Below, piece by piece: positions 43,475 through 52,456 of a stretch of 64,000 nt of DNA. Source of the DNA: Oscillospiraceae bacterium (GTDB taxonomy: Bacteria > Bacillota > Clostridia > Oscillospirales > Oscillospiraceae); the NCBI GenBank assembly GCA_017458085.1, contig JAFTGE010000026.1:1-64000 (forward strand), in the 5' to 3' direction. Both the position numbers and the translations under genes were made by a program. The notes beneath the pieces were generated by a model. That model was not told the DNA's origin. It ran no database searches and worked only from the letters and a program-made list of their open reading frames with translations. Every line of letters begins with the position of its first letter. Position 1 is the first letter of the stretch.

Positions 43475-46400
43475 ATGACGGAAATGAATACAATGACCCC
43501 GACGCTGGGAAAGCGCATCGGCGCGATCCTTCTCGCGCTCATGCTCTGCCTGAACCTTGTCCCGACTGCGGCCTGGGCGGATGAGATCTCCGACGGGGAG
43601 GCGCCTGTGGAGCTTGTCTATGAGGAGCCGGCTGCCGACGCGGATTTCGGCGGAGAGGATAACGCGGCAGCGTACGACGCATTCGACGTTGACGCGCCTG
43701 CCGATCCCGTGGATGAACCGGCGGCGATTTCCGAGGAAAATGATGGGGAGAATACCGCGGCTGACGATCGCGCGGACGAGACGGACGCGGACGAATTGCG
43801 TGCGGCCGAGGGCGCAGCGGGCGAAGAAATCGTGGACACCGGCGCCGCCGAGGTTGAGGAAGCGACCGATCCCGCCGCTGCGATTAAAGAAGATGCGGAC
43901 ACGGATGGACAAATCGAAAAAACTGAAGAGACCGAAGAAATCGAGGAGTCCGAAGAAACCGACGAAACCGAAGAAACCGAGGAAATCGAAGAGGTCGGGC
44001 TGCCCGATGTAGACTATATTTTCCCCGCCGAGACGGTGAAGCTGACCGATATTCTCTCGGCCCTGGGCATCACCCTCAGCCAGAACAACTACAACGTGAG
44101 CGTGGACAGCGCCGCGATCGAGCTCTCCGGGAACAAGGTGAACAAAAAGAAGCTGGCGAGCTTCACGCTGACCGCGCGGGAAAGCTTCGACCTTGCGACC
44201 CTGACCCTGACCAGCACCAACGGCAAGGATAGCCACAGCATCACGCTGGCCTACGCTGCTCCTGACCCCGAAGAGCCGGAGCAGGAGGAGCTGACCGAGT
44301 ACCTGCCGGAGGACGCCCTCTGGGCAAACGACGCGCTCTATCTCACCGGCAAGCTGCCCGGCAACGCCGTGGTGGAGGCCACACCCGTGACCGTCACCAT
44401 CGAAGGGCAGGAGGTCCTGGCCGCCTACGATATTAAGATATATACCAACGCCAATCAGCAGCGCAAGGGCAAGACCTGGCAGCCGGCGGGCGACAAGGTG
44501 CAGGTGCACTTCTTTGACGACGCCTTTGGCGACCGCGCACTGTCCGTCTACCACATGGCGGATACTGACGCTGCGCCTGAGCTGGTGGCGGATGTGACCG
44601 CGCTCAACGGCGAGGTTACCTTTGACGCGGCGAGCTTCTCCGTCTACGCGGTGACCACCGTGCTGGAAAAGACGATCGCCGCCTCCGACGGCAACACCTA
44701 TAAAATCAGCGTCACCTTCGACGCCGCGGCGCAGATCCCCGAAGGCGCGGTGCTGGACGTGGCCGAGATCCTCCCCGAAGACGGGGTCTATGACGAGTAC
44801 CTCGCCCGCACGATGGACGCGCTGGCCCTGGACGGGGTTGCCTACGCCCGACTCTTTGATATCTCCATTGTCGACGCCGAGGATACCGCCGTTCACTACC
44901 AGCCGCAGGCGGCAGTGGACGTGAAGATCGAGCTGCTGGACGCCGCGGAGGATTCCGACAGCTTCCATGTGGTCCACTTCGGTGCCACAGCCGAGAGCCT
45001 TTCCGCCAGCACCGACGGGAACACCGTCTCCTTCTCCACCGACGGCTTCTCTGCCTACGCCGTGGTAAAGGGACCCAGCGAGGTTCCGATCGGCTGGACG
45101 AAGATCACCACGCTGGATCAGCTCGCCGCGCTCGGCAGCCAGGGCCTGTACATCGGTCATACGGGCGGCTACTATCTGACAGACGAGATCGAGGCTGTCA
45201 ATAATACTACCACCAAAGGTATTAAAAAGACCAAGCCCGCCAAAAGCTTCCCGGCAGATGCGGCGGTTCTGTATTACTTTGAGTCCGCTGGAGAAGACGG
45301 CAAGTATAAGCTGTACTGCGTTAAGGACGAAGCGAAAAATTATGTGCAGCAGAGTGCCGACAGTCTGATTTTTGCGGGGGCAGAGGATGCGACAGTCTTT
45401 GTTGTCACGCGCATTAATAACTCGGGAACCTTCCGGATAAGCAGCAAAGACGGTAAATCCTGGTGGAACATGAAGGGTAGCGCCAACGGCACGGTCTTTT
45501 CGCTCTACAGTAATGGAAACGACTCAAACAACAATCTCTATTTCTGGCACTACGAGCAAACGTCCTCCGACCCCTATGGTCTGGACGGAAAGAGCTACGG
45601 CCTCATGAGCTGGAACGACGCGGTTACGGGCCGGGCGATGATGGCCCGCACGGCCGAGAGCGACGAAAACGCGCTGGAGGCCCTGCCGCTGACCGTCATG
45701 ACAAAAAAGAACAACAACGCCAATAAGCTGTTCATCGCCAACGATACCGACATTACCTTCTGGACCTTTGAGTGGACCAGAAGGGAGGATCTTTACCAGC
45801 TGAAGGCGAACACTGACAGCGGCACCCGATTCCTCAAGATGACAAAGGACGGCCTGACCCTGGTCACCGACAAAAATGAGGCTACCGATTTTCAGGTCGT
45901 TCCCGGCAGCGGCACTCACGCAGGCGATATTTGCCTGAAAGCGGACAACGTCACCCTGACCTTCATGGGCAGTGTGGAGGCCGGCTTTAAGGTGAAGGGC
46001 ACCGCCGGCAGCGAGTGGCTAAAGCTTCTGGATGAGTCCAGCCTTACCTCGGATTACCTCATGACCTACTCCGCCAGCAAGGTCAGCGTCTCCGATTCAA
46101 ACGTGACCAACGGCTCGCGCATCATCGTCTACACGCGCACATGGAACGACACGACCAAGAAGTATGAGTTCTACGCCATCGACCATGACGGGAGCCTGGT
46201 GCCCTGCTTTGAGAGCGGCGACTCCATCCAGTGGGTCGCGGGCCGCTTCAACACGCTGCTCTGGAACCTGGTGGAATACTACTGGGAGGGCACCAACGAC
46301 CCGAACTACTTCTATGAGCTGTATAATCAGTATTCGGAGAAATATATTGCTCCGCAGGTGACCGGCGGGCAGATCCTTTCCGACGACACCATCGGCATCA

Positions 46401-49400
46401 ACCTCATCGGCCGACGCAACGGCGCCTACTATTCCACCATCCTGGCCTGGGATGAGGACAACTACGCCTATGCCGGACTCAAGGTGGAGGACGGGAAGAA
46501 AGTGGTCTCCTGTCCGATCGGGGAGGCGGACGATTTCTACTTCGCCATCATGGAGGAGCAGCAGATCGACGATACGCTCACCACCGTGCCGACGATCGAC
46601 CACCAGCAGTACGGGATCAGCGTCAAGGTGATTGATTTTCCCAACCGTGATTACATGAACAGTTTTATGGGAGGAAAAGCGACCGACAAAGGACTCTCGG
46701 TGGCAAAAACGACACCTGGCCTTGTTTCGACTCGTCTGGGAGAGGATGGCTATCCGACACTCACGAAGAATAATAATGCGTCTCTCGGCAATTATTTCGC
46801 GGGGGCGCAGGAGGTCAACCACCTCTTTATTGAGAGCACCTACTACTCCAGCGGCTACTATGAATTTGACAGCACCCAGAACTTTGCGCATTTGATTACC
46901 GCAGAGGAGGCGGCAGCGCTTGGGGACCCGACACTCGCCAACACCTTCCGTGTCTACAAGGAACTGGGCACCATGGACGTGCAAAGCAAGCCCTCCCTCA
47001 AGCACGGTCAGTTCATGCCCTTCAACGATCTGGAGGCCGGCGTTTTCGCCTCCGTCAATCCCAAAAATCTCTTTTCCGCGACGCTCGCTTCGCTGCCCAA
47101 TACCGACCCGCGCAAAAATGAGCAGATGTATCTGGTACAAAATCCCAACTACCAATTCGGCGTGGAGATCGAGGCCTCCTTCACCCAGACCCGCAGCGGC
47201 CTGGACGCCTGGGGCCACGACATCATCTACGAATTCACCGGTGACGACGACTTCTGGCTCTACGTGGACGGCGAGCTGGTGCTGGATCTGGGTGGTACGC
47301 ATGCCGCAGCGCCTGGTTCCGTCAACTACAGCACCGGCGAGGTGACCTATAATGATGAAAACGGCAATTTAATTTATACAACGCTGAAAGATGTGTTCTA
47401 TAACAACTACCTTGGACGCGACCATACCGAGGACGAAGCCCAGGCGTATGTCGACGGCATCTTCGAGCCAAATGAAAACGGCCAGTATGTCTTCAAGGAC
47501 TATACCACCCACACCATGCGCATCTTCTTCATGGAGCGCGGCGCGGGCGCGTCCAACCTGCACATGCGCTTTAACCTCGCCTCCGTCAAGCCCGGCACGG
47601 TCGAGCTGAGCAAGGAGCTGTCCGGCGTGGACTCTACCGAGTCCATCCTGGCGGAGTTCCCCTTCCAGGTCTACTACAAGCTGCCCGTGGAAGTAGCCGA
47701 GGGGGAGGAAGCCCCCCAACCCGAACCCATGCTCCTGACGCAGGGCGACAAGGAAGTGCGTGTCTATTACAAGGACACCATCAACCCCGTGACCTACCGT
47801 GACTCGATCACGATCGACGGCGTCACCTATAACAGCGTGTTCATGGTCAAGGCGGGGGAGACCATTGAAATCGACTTGCCCGAGGCCGCGGCCGAATATC
47901 GCATCGTGGAGTGCGGCGTCAATACCGAGATTTTTGATAAGGTCACGGTAAACGACAAGGTAATCCAAGGGAAAGCGCCCGGCAAGGAGTCGACCGTGGA
48001 GGACGGCGCAGCCGACAGCAGTAACTACCTTGACTTCGGCATCGACTGGGCCTTGACCAATGACCGCGCCCGCGTGGCCTACGTCAACAACGTCAACCCC
48101 AAGGCGCTGCGCACGCTGACCATCACCAAAAAGCTGTATAAAGAGAACGGCACGGACGAACTCAACTATGACAACGACGACACCACCTTCAGCTTCCGCC
48201 TCTACTTCGCCACGGAGTATGACAAGGATCTGGACGCGGCAAACATGTACACCTACCACGTGCTGGACCCCGATGGCTACTATTGCAGCTGGAACGCGGC
48301 CATGCAGAAATTTAAAGCCACTGAATATAAGGCGGACGATTATGACGATCTCTCCGACGCGGTGAAGGCGAGCCTCTGCTTTACCACCTCCATGAACGGC
48401 TCGATCTCCAAGATCGCCGCGGGATACGCGGTGGTGGTTCGCGATCTGCTGGCCGGGACCCGGTTTAAAGTGGTGGAGCGCCCGACGGATATTCCGGACG
48501 GCTATTCCTTCCAGAAGTACATATACAATAGGGAGGAGTATCATCCTTCCACCGTGCATGATGATGCCTATGCCCTGGCCGGTGTCACGGAAACCCTCAC
48601 CGCCGATGCCACTGTGGAGGTCTGCAACCTGCGCGGCTGGGGTCTGCGCGTCAACAAGCTCTGGTCTGACGCCGACTATATGTCCCAGCGTGACGCAACC
48701 TATTTCGCGATCTTTGCGCAGGGGGACGATGGCACGCTGAACCTGGTCGATGGCTCTGTCCGGCAGCTTCCATACAACGCCGCTGGCCAGACGCTTTACT
48801 GGTATTATCTGAAGCTGCCTGTTGACAACGTCCCCTTTGAAAAATACCTCATCCGTGAGGTAACGGTCACCGACCCGGAGTTCGACACCGACGGTGTGGT
48901 GACAGGATATCGAGCGGTGGACCCGATCGCGCAGGAGAAAACGGTTGAGCTGCATGGCAAGCAGAAGGGTGAGAGCGAATCCGCGCGCTTTACCTATACG
49001 GTGCTGTATGAGCAGGGAACCGTGGATGAAGACTCCCACGTCCGCGTGGACACGGTCACCAACAACCGGCCGGGCATCGTCCTGCGCAAGCAGGATTTCA
49101 GCGGCCATGCGCTCCCCGGTGCGGTCTTTGAGCTGAAGGATGAGGCGGGCGACATCATCGGCACCTTCACCTCGGACGACGCCGGACAGATCACCGTGGC
49201 CTTCCTGCGGGACGATGTGGATTACACGCTGAAAGAAATCAGCACGCCGCAGGGCTACTACGGGCTGCCTGCGGACGTGACGATCCGCCTGAGCAACGGT
49301 GTGGTAACCGTCGACGGCATCGAAGCAGACTATTACGCGCTGGAACAGGGCGAGGGAAAGACCCCTACGCTGACCGTCAAAAACCGGCCTATGACCTTCC

Positions 49401-49900
49401 AGGCCATCAAGGTCGACGGTGACACGAAAGCGCCGCTGCAGAATGTGAGCTTCGCGCTCCACCACAAGGTGACCGTGGACGGCGTCAGCGACTATGAAGT
49501 GAACCCGATGCCCGGCTACAATAAGCTGACTACAGGCAAAGACGGCGTGATCCCGCAGCTGAATAGTACGCTGCCCGCAGGTGAGTATCAGCTGCGCGAG
49601 CTCAGGGCGGCGAGTAAGTACCAGAAGCTGTCCGCGCACATTCACCTGACCATCAGCCGGAAGGGTGAGATCACCCTGGGCCAGCACTCCCTCGGCGTAG
49701 AGCTGAAAGAGGAGCTTCTGCCCGATGGCACCATCGCCTATACGCTGATAGTGCCCAATTACTTGCAGCTTCCGGCGCCCACGAATTACTCCGGCGCGGA
49801 GAACATCGGCGGCTTCATGATCATGCTCTTAGCCGGCGCTGTGGTTCTGGCTCCCGCGCCCTGGAAGCGCAGAAAGCGGGGTGACGCGGATGAGAGCTGA
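43475..49900 (+). CDS. Giant pilus tip adhesin: fibro-slime and Cna_B-like domains, sortase signal
   Basis: A 2141-residue secreted surface protein. Signal peptide about 1-32 (RIGAILLALMLCLNLVPTAAWA); acidic Glu/Thr/Asp-rich linker about 35-180 (TEETEEIEESEETDETEE); two related beta domains ending FSVYAVT and FSAYAVV; a long middle region; a fibro-slime/PA14-like domain about 1215-1370 with core GDDDFWLYVDGELVLDLGG; then Cna_B-like repeats to about 2060, including LRKQDFSGHALPGAVFELKD. The C-terminus is a sorting signal: LPAPT (2099-2103), hydrophobic helix, basic tail WKRRKRG. ATG 43475 fits AAGGAGG at 43460-43466; GTG 43466 is too close. First gene of the pilus locus, probably the Cpa-like tip protein. 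The middle shows patches of lower GC. Confidence 0.85.
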   Translation: MTEMNTMTPTLGKRIGAILLALMLCLNLVPTAAWADEISDGEAPVELVYEEPAADADFGGEDNAAAYDAFDVDAPADPVDEPAAISEENDGENTAADDRADETDADELRAAEGAAGEEIVDTGAAEVEEATDPAAAIKEDADTDGQIEKTEETEEIEESEETDETEETEEIEEVGLPDVDYIFPAETVKLTDILSALGITLSQNNYNVSVDSAAIELSGNKVNKKKLASFTLTARESFDLATLTLTSTNGKDSHSITLAYAAPDPEEPEQEELTEYLPEDALWANDALYLTGKLPGNAVVEATPVTVTIEGQEVLAAYDIKIYTNANQQRKGKTWQPAGDKVQVHFFDDAFGDRALSVYHMADTDAAPELVADVTALNGEVTFDAASFSVYAVTTVLEKTIAASDGNTYKISVTFDAAAQIPEGAVLDVAEILPEDGVYDEYLARTMDALALDGVAYARLFDISIVDAEDTAVHYQPQAAVDVKIELLDAAEDSDSFHVVHFGATAESLSASTDGNTVSFSTDGFSAYAVVKGPSEVPIGWTKITTLDQLAALGSQGLYIGHTGGYYLTDEIEAVNNTTTKGIKKTKPAKSFPADAAVLYYFESAGEDGKYKLYCVKDEAKNYVQQSADSLIFAGAEDATVFVVTRINNSGTFRISSKDGKSWWNMKGSANGTVFSLYSNGNDSNNNLYFWHYEQTSSDPYGLDGKSYGLMSWNDAVTGRAMMARTAESDENALEALPLTVMTKKNNNANKLFIANDTDITFWTFEWTRREDLYQLKANTDSGTRFLKMTKDGLTLVTDKNEATDFQVVPGSGTHAGDICLKADNVTLTFMGSVEAGFKVKGTAGSEWLKLLDESSLTSDYLMTYSASKVSVSDSNVTNGSRIIVYTRTWNDTTKKYEFYAIDHDGSLVPCFESGDSIQWVAGRFNTLLWNLVEYYWEGTNDPNYFYELYNQYSEKYIAPQVTGGQILSDDTIGINLIGRRNGAYYSTILAWDEDNYAYAGLKVEDGKKVVSCPIGEADDFYFAIMEEQQIDDTLTTVPTIDHQQYGISVKVIDFPNRDYMNSFMGGKATDKGLSVAKTTPGLVSTRLGEDGYPTLTKNNNASLGNYFAGAQEVNHLFIESTYYSSGYYEFDSTQNFAHLITAEEAAALGDPTLANTFRVYKELGTMDVQSKPSLKHGQFMPFNDLEAGVFASVNPKNLFSATLASLPNTDPRKNEQMYLVQNPNYQFGVEIEASFTQTRSGLDAWGHDIIYEFTGDDDFWLYVDGELVLDLGGTHAAAPGSVNYSTGEVTYNDENGNLIYTTLKDVFYNNYLGRDHTEDEAQAYVDGIFEPNENGQYVFKDYTTHTMRIFFMERGAGASNLHMRFNLASVKPGTVELSKELSGVDSTESILAEFPFQVYYKLPVEVAEGEEAPQPEPMLLTQGDKEVRVYYKDTINPVTYRDSITIDGVTYNSVFMVKAGETIEIDLPEAAAEYRIVECGVNTEIFDKVTVNDKVIQGKAPGKESTVEDGAADSSNYLDFGIDWALTNDRARVAYVNNVNPKALRTLTITKKLYKENGTDELNYDNDDTTFSFRLYFATEYDKDLDAANMYTYHVLDPDGYYCSWNAAMQKFKATEYKADDYDDLSDAVKASLCFTTSMNGSISKIAAGYAVVVRDLLAGTRFKVVERPTDIPDGYSFQKYIYNREEYHPSTVHDDAYALAGVTETLTADATVEVCNLRGWGLRVNKLWSDADYMSQRDATYFAIFAQGDDGTLNLVDGSVRQLPYNAAGQTLYWYYLKLPVDNVPFEKYLIREVTVTDPEFDTDGVVTGYRAVDPIAQEKTVELHGKQKGESESARFTYTVLYEQGTVDEDSHVRVDTVTNNRPGIVLRKQDFSGHALPGAVFELKDEAGDIIGTFTSDDAGQITVAFLRDDVDYTLKEISTPQGYYGLPADVTIRLSNGVVTVDGIEADYYALEQGEGKTPTLTVKNRPMTFQAIKVDGDTKAPLQNVSFALHHKVTVDGVSDYEVNPMPGYNKLTTGKDGVIPQLNSTLPAGEYQLRELRAASKYQKLSAHIHLTISRKGEITLGQHSLGVELKEELLPDGTIAYTLIVPNYLQLPAPTNYSGAENIGGFMIMLLAGAVVLAPAPWKRRKRGDADES

Positions 49901-49944
49901 GGTTCCGAACATACCCCGCGTCCCGCACAGAAATGTCTGGAATC

Positions 49945-49978
49945 TTGACGCCTTTATTGACGGCGGACGGATTACAAT
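49945..49978 (+). promoter_or_regulatory. Pilus-type promoter 2 (direct-repeat geometry), pilin
   Basis: TTGACG (49945-49950), N6, TTGACG (49957-49962), N10, -10 TACAAT (49973-49978). Geometry identical to promoters at 43168 and 51765. Confidence 0.7.
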
Positions 49979-50028
49979 ACAGTCACAACAACGGTACAGG
50001 GCCCGCGGCGAGCCGCCGGCCCGGATCA

Positions 50029-50131
50029 GGGGAGGTGCATGAAAACGAACCTCCTTGAGAGAAAACGATGTACCCCCCAAGCTCCGGGAGCGTGCTCCCA
50101 AACCTGCAAGAAATCAGTCCACTGGATTTGA
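50029..50131 (+). other. 30-codon leader peptide with hairpin-sequestered Shine-Dalgarno, before the pilin
   Basis: An open frame, ATG 50039 to TGA 50131, has a strong GGGGAGGTG upstream. That site pairs with ACCTCCTT (50049-50056), so SD and start lie in one hairpin (50029-50056). The frame ends just before the pilin's own ribosome-binding site (50133-50140), allowing translational coupling. A second stem GGGAGC/GCTCCC lies inside the frame. The peptide (MKTNLLERKRCTPQAPG...) is not recognised. Confidence 0.45.
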
Positions 50132-50147
50132 CGAAAGGAGAACATAC

Positions 50148-51530
50148 ATGAAAAACATTGCAAAGAAGCTCGGCGCCCTGGCCCTGGCCCTCGTCCTGAT
50201 GCTCAGCCTCAGCGTCCCCGCCTTTGCGGACGGCGAAGCTACGCTGGCCGACGGCGAAGTTGGCGGCAGCTCTACGTTTGCAACCGATAACCCCACTTCC
50301 CAGAGCAAGGCTATTAAGATTGCGAAGGAATTGACCGTGTACAACGTTGACGTTGCTACCATCAAAGCGCCGACCATCACTTACAACTATACTGTTACAG
50401 CCGGTGGAGCAGTTTCTATTACGGATGCGACTACAGATCATACCAACAGCACCGCTGTCAAAGTTACTACCAAGCCTGGTAATCTGACCGGACTTAAAGT
50501 CAACGGAACTGCTGGCGCAACGGGTAGCATTGTATGGGCCTCTACCGAGGATGTTTCTGCTGGCACCGATGGTGTTGCTAACCTCAAGTATTTGACCCTT
50601 GACTTTACAGATGTTGTTTTCGGTGCAGCAGGTGTCTATCGTTATATCATCACGGAGACCGCTCCTGACTACGCAGCTTCTGGTGTGACCGAGACCACGA
50701 ATACCACGAATGCACATGTTCGCTATCTGGACGTTTATGTTCGTCCTGCCACGTCCGGTTTTAATAACGGTACTGCGGCTACTGACTGGGATGTGTATGG
50801 CTATGTCTGTGTTCTGGAGAATGAAGCGATCACCGATGCTGGTGACACCACCACGACCGGTGCTGTGAAGACTAACGGCTTTGTTGCTGGTGAGAATGAC
50901 GGTACTACTTACAAGGCAGATAGCTACTACACCTACAACGTGACTGTCAGCAAGACGGTTACTAACGATGCTTACGCCAAGGCGACCCATTCGTTCCCGT
51001 TCACGGTTCTGTTTACCAATGCAGATATTACTCAGAATGTTGATATCATGTCCACTACTACCGGAACCGTCTCTGGGTTCACCGATCCTGCTAACGGCGC
51101 GTTATCTGATGGAACCACTAATGGTATCCTCCTGATTAAAGACAGCAGCTCTGTGAAGTATATTGGTATCCCGAATGGTACTAAGGTTGAAGTTTACGAG
51201 ACCAACGATGTTGCCGGTGTCACCTACCAGGTAACTACCACCACTGATGGGACTGACAACGTTGATGACGCTGTAACTGATAATGATACTCCGACAACTG
51301 CTGAAAGTCAGACCACTAGAGCCGCCTATCAGTCTACGAAGACAACCATTACTCCGACTAAGGATGCCGATGACGATACTGCACACACCATCGCCGTCGA
51401 CAACAACCTGCAGATCATCTCCCCGACCGGCGTGGCTCTCCGCGTGGCGCCGTATGCGTTGATGCTGGCCGCGGGCGTGGCGCTGCTGGTGATCTCCCGC
51501 CGCCGCAAGGCCGCGGCTGACGAGGCATAA
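50148..51530 (+). CDS. Major shaft pilin, Spy0128/FctA-like
   Basis: A 460-residue pilin. Signal peptide 1-27 (cleavage after PAFA), two FctA/Spy0128-type beta domains, then a sorting signal ISPTG, hydrophobic helix and RRRK tail. The first domain has KELTVYN (candidate isopeptide Lys) and VVFGAAGVYRYIITETAPD (catalytic Glu and strand pattern); the second has VSKTVTNDAYAKATHSFPFTV. In this family Lys-Asn isopeptide bonds stiffen the shaft. ATG 50148 follows GAAAGGAG. The ends use the local GC-rich codons, while the centre (about 50270-51380) uses GCT, ACT, GTT and GAT far more often, suggesting replacement of the exposed part by recombination. PTG-type motifs fit class B pilus sortases. Confidence 0.85.
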   Translation: MKNIAKKLGALALALVLMLSLSVPAFADGEATLADGEVGGSSTFATDNPTSQSKAIKIAKELTVYNVDVATIKAPTITYNYTVTAGGAVSITDATTDHTNSTAVKVTTKPGNLTGLKVNGTAGATGSIVWASTEDVSAGTDGVANLKYLTLDFTDVVFGAAGVYRYIITETAPDYAASGVTETTNTTNAHVRYLDVYVRPATSGFNNGTAATDWDVYGYVCVLENEAITDAGDTTTTGAVKTNGFVAGENDGTTYKADSYYTYNVTVSKTVTNDAYAKATHSFPFTVLFTNADITQNVDIMSTTTGTVSGFTDPANGALSDGTTNGILLIKDSSSVKYIGIPNGTKVEVYETNDVAGVTYQVTTTTDGTDNVDDAVTDNDTPTTAESQTTRAAYQSTKTTITPTKDADDDTAHTIAVDNNLQIISPTGVALRVAPYALMLAAGVALLVISRRRKAAADEA

Positions 51531-51554
51531 GCCTTCGCCGCAGTCGCCCCACCT

Positions 51555-51594
51555 GTCATTCCGAGCCAGTGTCGCAACACTGGTTCGCAATGAC
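51555..51594. repeat. Palindromic intergenic repeat unit
   Basis: An 18-bp inverted repeat with two mismatches and a 4-base loop (51555-51572 with 51577-51594; arm GTCATTCCGAGCCAGTGT). It has the look of dispersed 'GTCATTGCGA...CACTGG' palindromes seen in gut Clostridia (recollection). One copy in this window. Confidence 0.5.
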
Positions 51595-51640
51595 GTGAAA
51601 CGTACTTCACCTACAGCCTGAGGCACCAAACAAAAACACA

Positions 51641-51666
51641 CCGCTCCCCGCCGCGGCGGGGAGCGG
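51641..51666. other. 26-bp perfect palindrome after the pilin gene
   Basis: A fully self-complementary GC-rich sequence with no T-tract on the plus strand. It is probably an mRNA 3'-end hairpin or weak terminator of the pilin unit. A second GC-rich stem (AGCGACGG/CCGTCGCT) follows near 51684-51716. Confidence 0.5.
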
Positions 51667-51764
51667 AAAACAAACTGCGGTTGAGCGACGGAGCCGGAAT
51701 CCCGGCCCCGTCGCTGAGTCGCAATCAAGGAACGTGGATAAATTACGCGTTTTTCCTGCTGCTA

Positions 51765-51798
51765 TTGACGGTGTCATTGACGCCGAACGTGCTATGAT
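51765..51798 (+). promoter_or_regulatory. Pilus-type promoter 3 (direct-repeat geometry), SipA-like gene
   Basis: TTGACG (51765-51770), N6, TTGACG (51777-51782), N10, -10 TATGAT (51793-51798). The transcript would start near 51805, 19 bases before ATG 51824. Confidence 0.7.
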
Positions 51799-51823
51799 GA
51801 AATCAAGAGATAAGGATATTGCC

Positions 51824-52417
51824 ATGAGCAACATTGATACCCAACAAACCGCCTCTCCGGAGGAGCTTACCGCCAAGACCGTGAAAAAGGTCAAGCGTGC
51901 GGAGAAGTCCGTCAAGGAGTACCAGTACTTTGTGCTCCGCCTGGTGATCCTGCTGGCCGTGATCTGGGTGCTGTTCTTCCAGATCGTCGGCCTGACCCAC
52001 ATGCCAAGCGGCGATATGTACCCCCGCGTCGATGCCGGGGACCTGGTGCTGTTCTATCGGCTGGATAAGGACGTCAAGGCCCAGGACGTGGTGGTGCTCA
52101 GCAAGGTCACCCCCGACAGCGAGGGAAAGAAGGAGCTGTTCATCTCCCGCGTGGTTGCCGTTGCGGGCGACACGGTGGAGATCACGGACGACGGTCGCCT
52201 GATCGTCAACGGCAATTCCATGATCGAGAGCAACATTTTCTACACCACATCACCTTATGAGGGCTACACCGAGTACCCCCTGACCCTCGGCCAGGGCCAG
52301 TGCTTTGTTTTGGCGGACTCCCGCCGCGGCGGTGCGGACAGCCGGTATTTCGGCCCCGTAAACCAGAAGGACCTGTTGGGCACGGTCATCACCATCGTGC
52401 GCAGAAACAATCTCTGA
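51824..52417 (+). CDS. SipA-like signal peptidase homologue lacking the Ser-Lys dyad
   Basis: A 197-residue S26/LepB-fold protein with one membrane anchor (about 36-58) and an extracytoplasmic domain. In box B, where active enzymes have Ser-Met-x-Pro, this protein has DMYP (D64). In box D, where the general-base Lys precedes RV, it has Ser (FISRVVAVAGD, S108). Boxes for structure remain (LADSRRGGADSRYFGPV). Loss of both residues predicts no peptidase activity. The SipA protein of Streptococcus pyogenes FCT pili also lacks the dyad yet is needed for pilus polymerisation, so I infer the same assembly role. ATG 51824 follows AAGGAT; the longer frame begins upstream of the predicted transcript start. 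Confidence 0.85.
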   Translation: MSNIDTQQTASPEELTAKTVKKVKRAEKSVKEYQYFVLRLVILLAVIWVLFFQIVGLTHMPSGDMYPRVDAGDLVLFYRLDKDVKAQDVVVLSKVTPDSEGKKELFISRVVAVAGDTVEITDDGRLIVNGNSMIESNIFYTTSPYEGYTEYPLTLGQGQCFVLADSRRGGADSRYFGPVNQKDLLGTVITIVRRNNL

Positions 52418-52456
52418 GCGCAAACGCCAAAATCCCAAGGAAAGGAGGGACGATGC

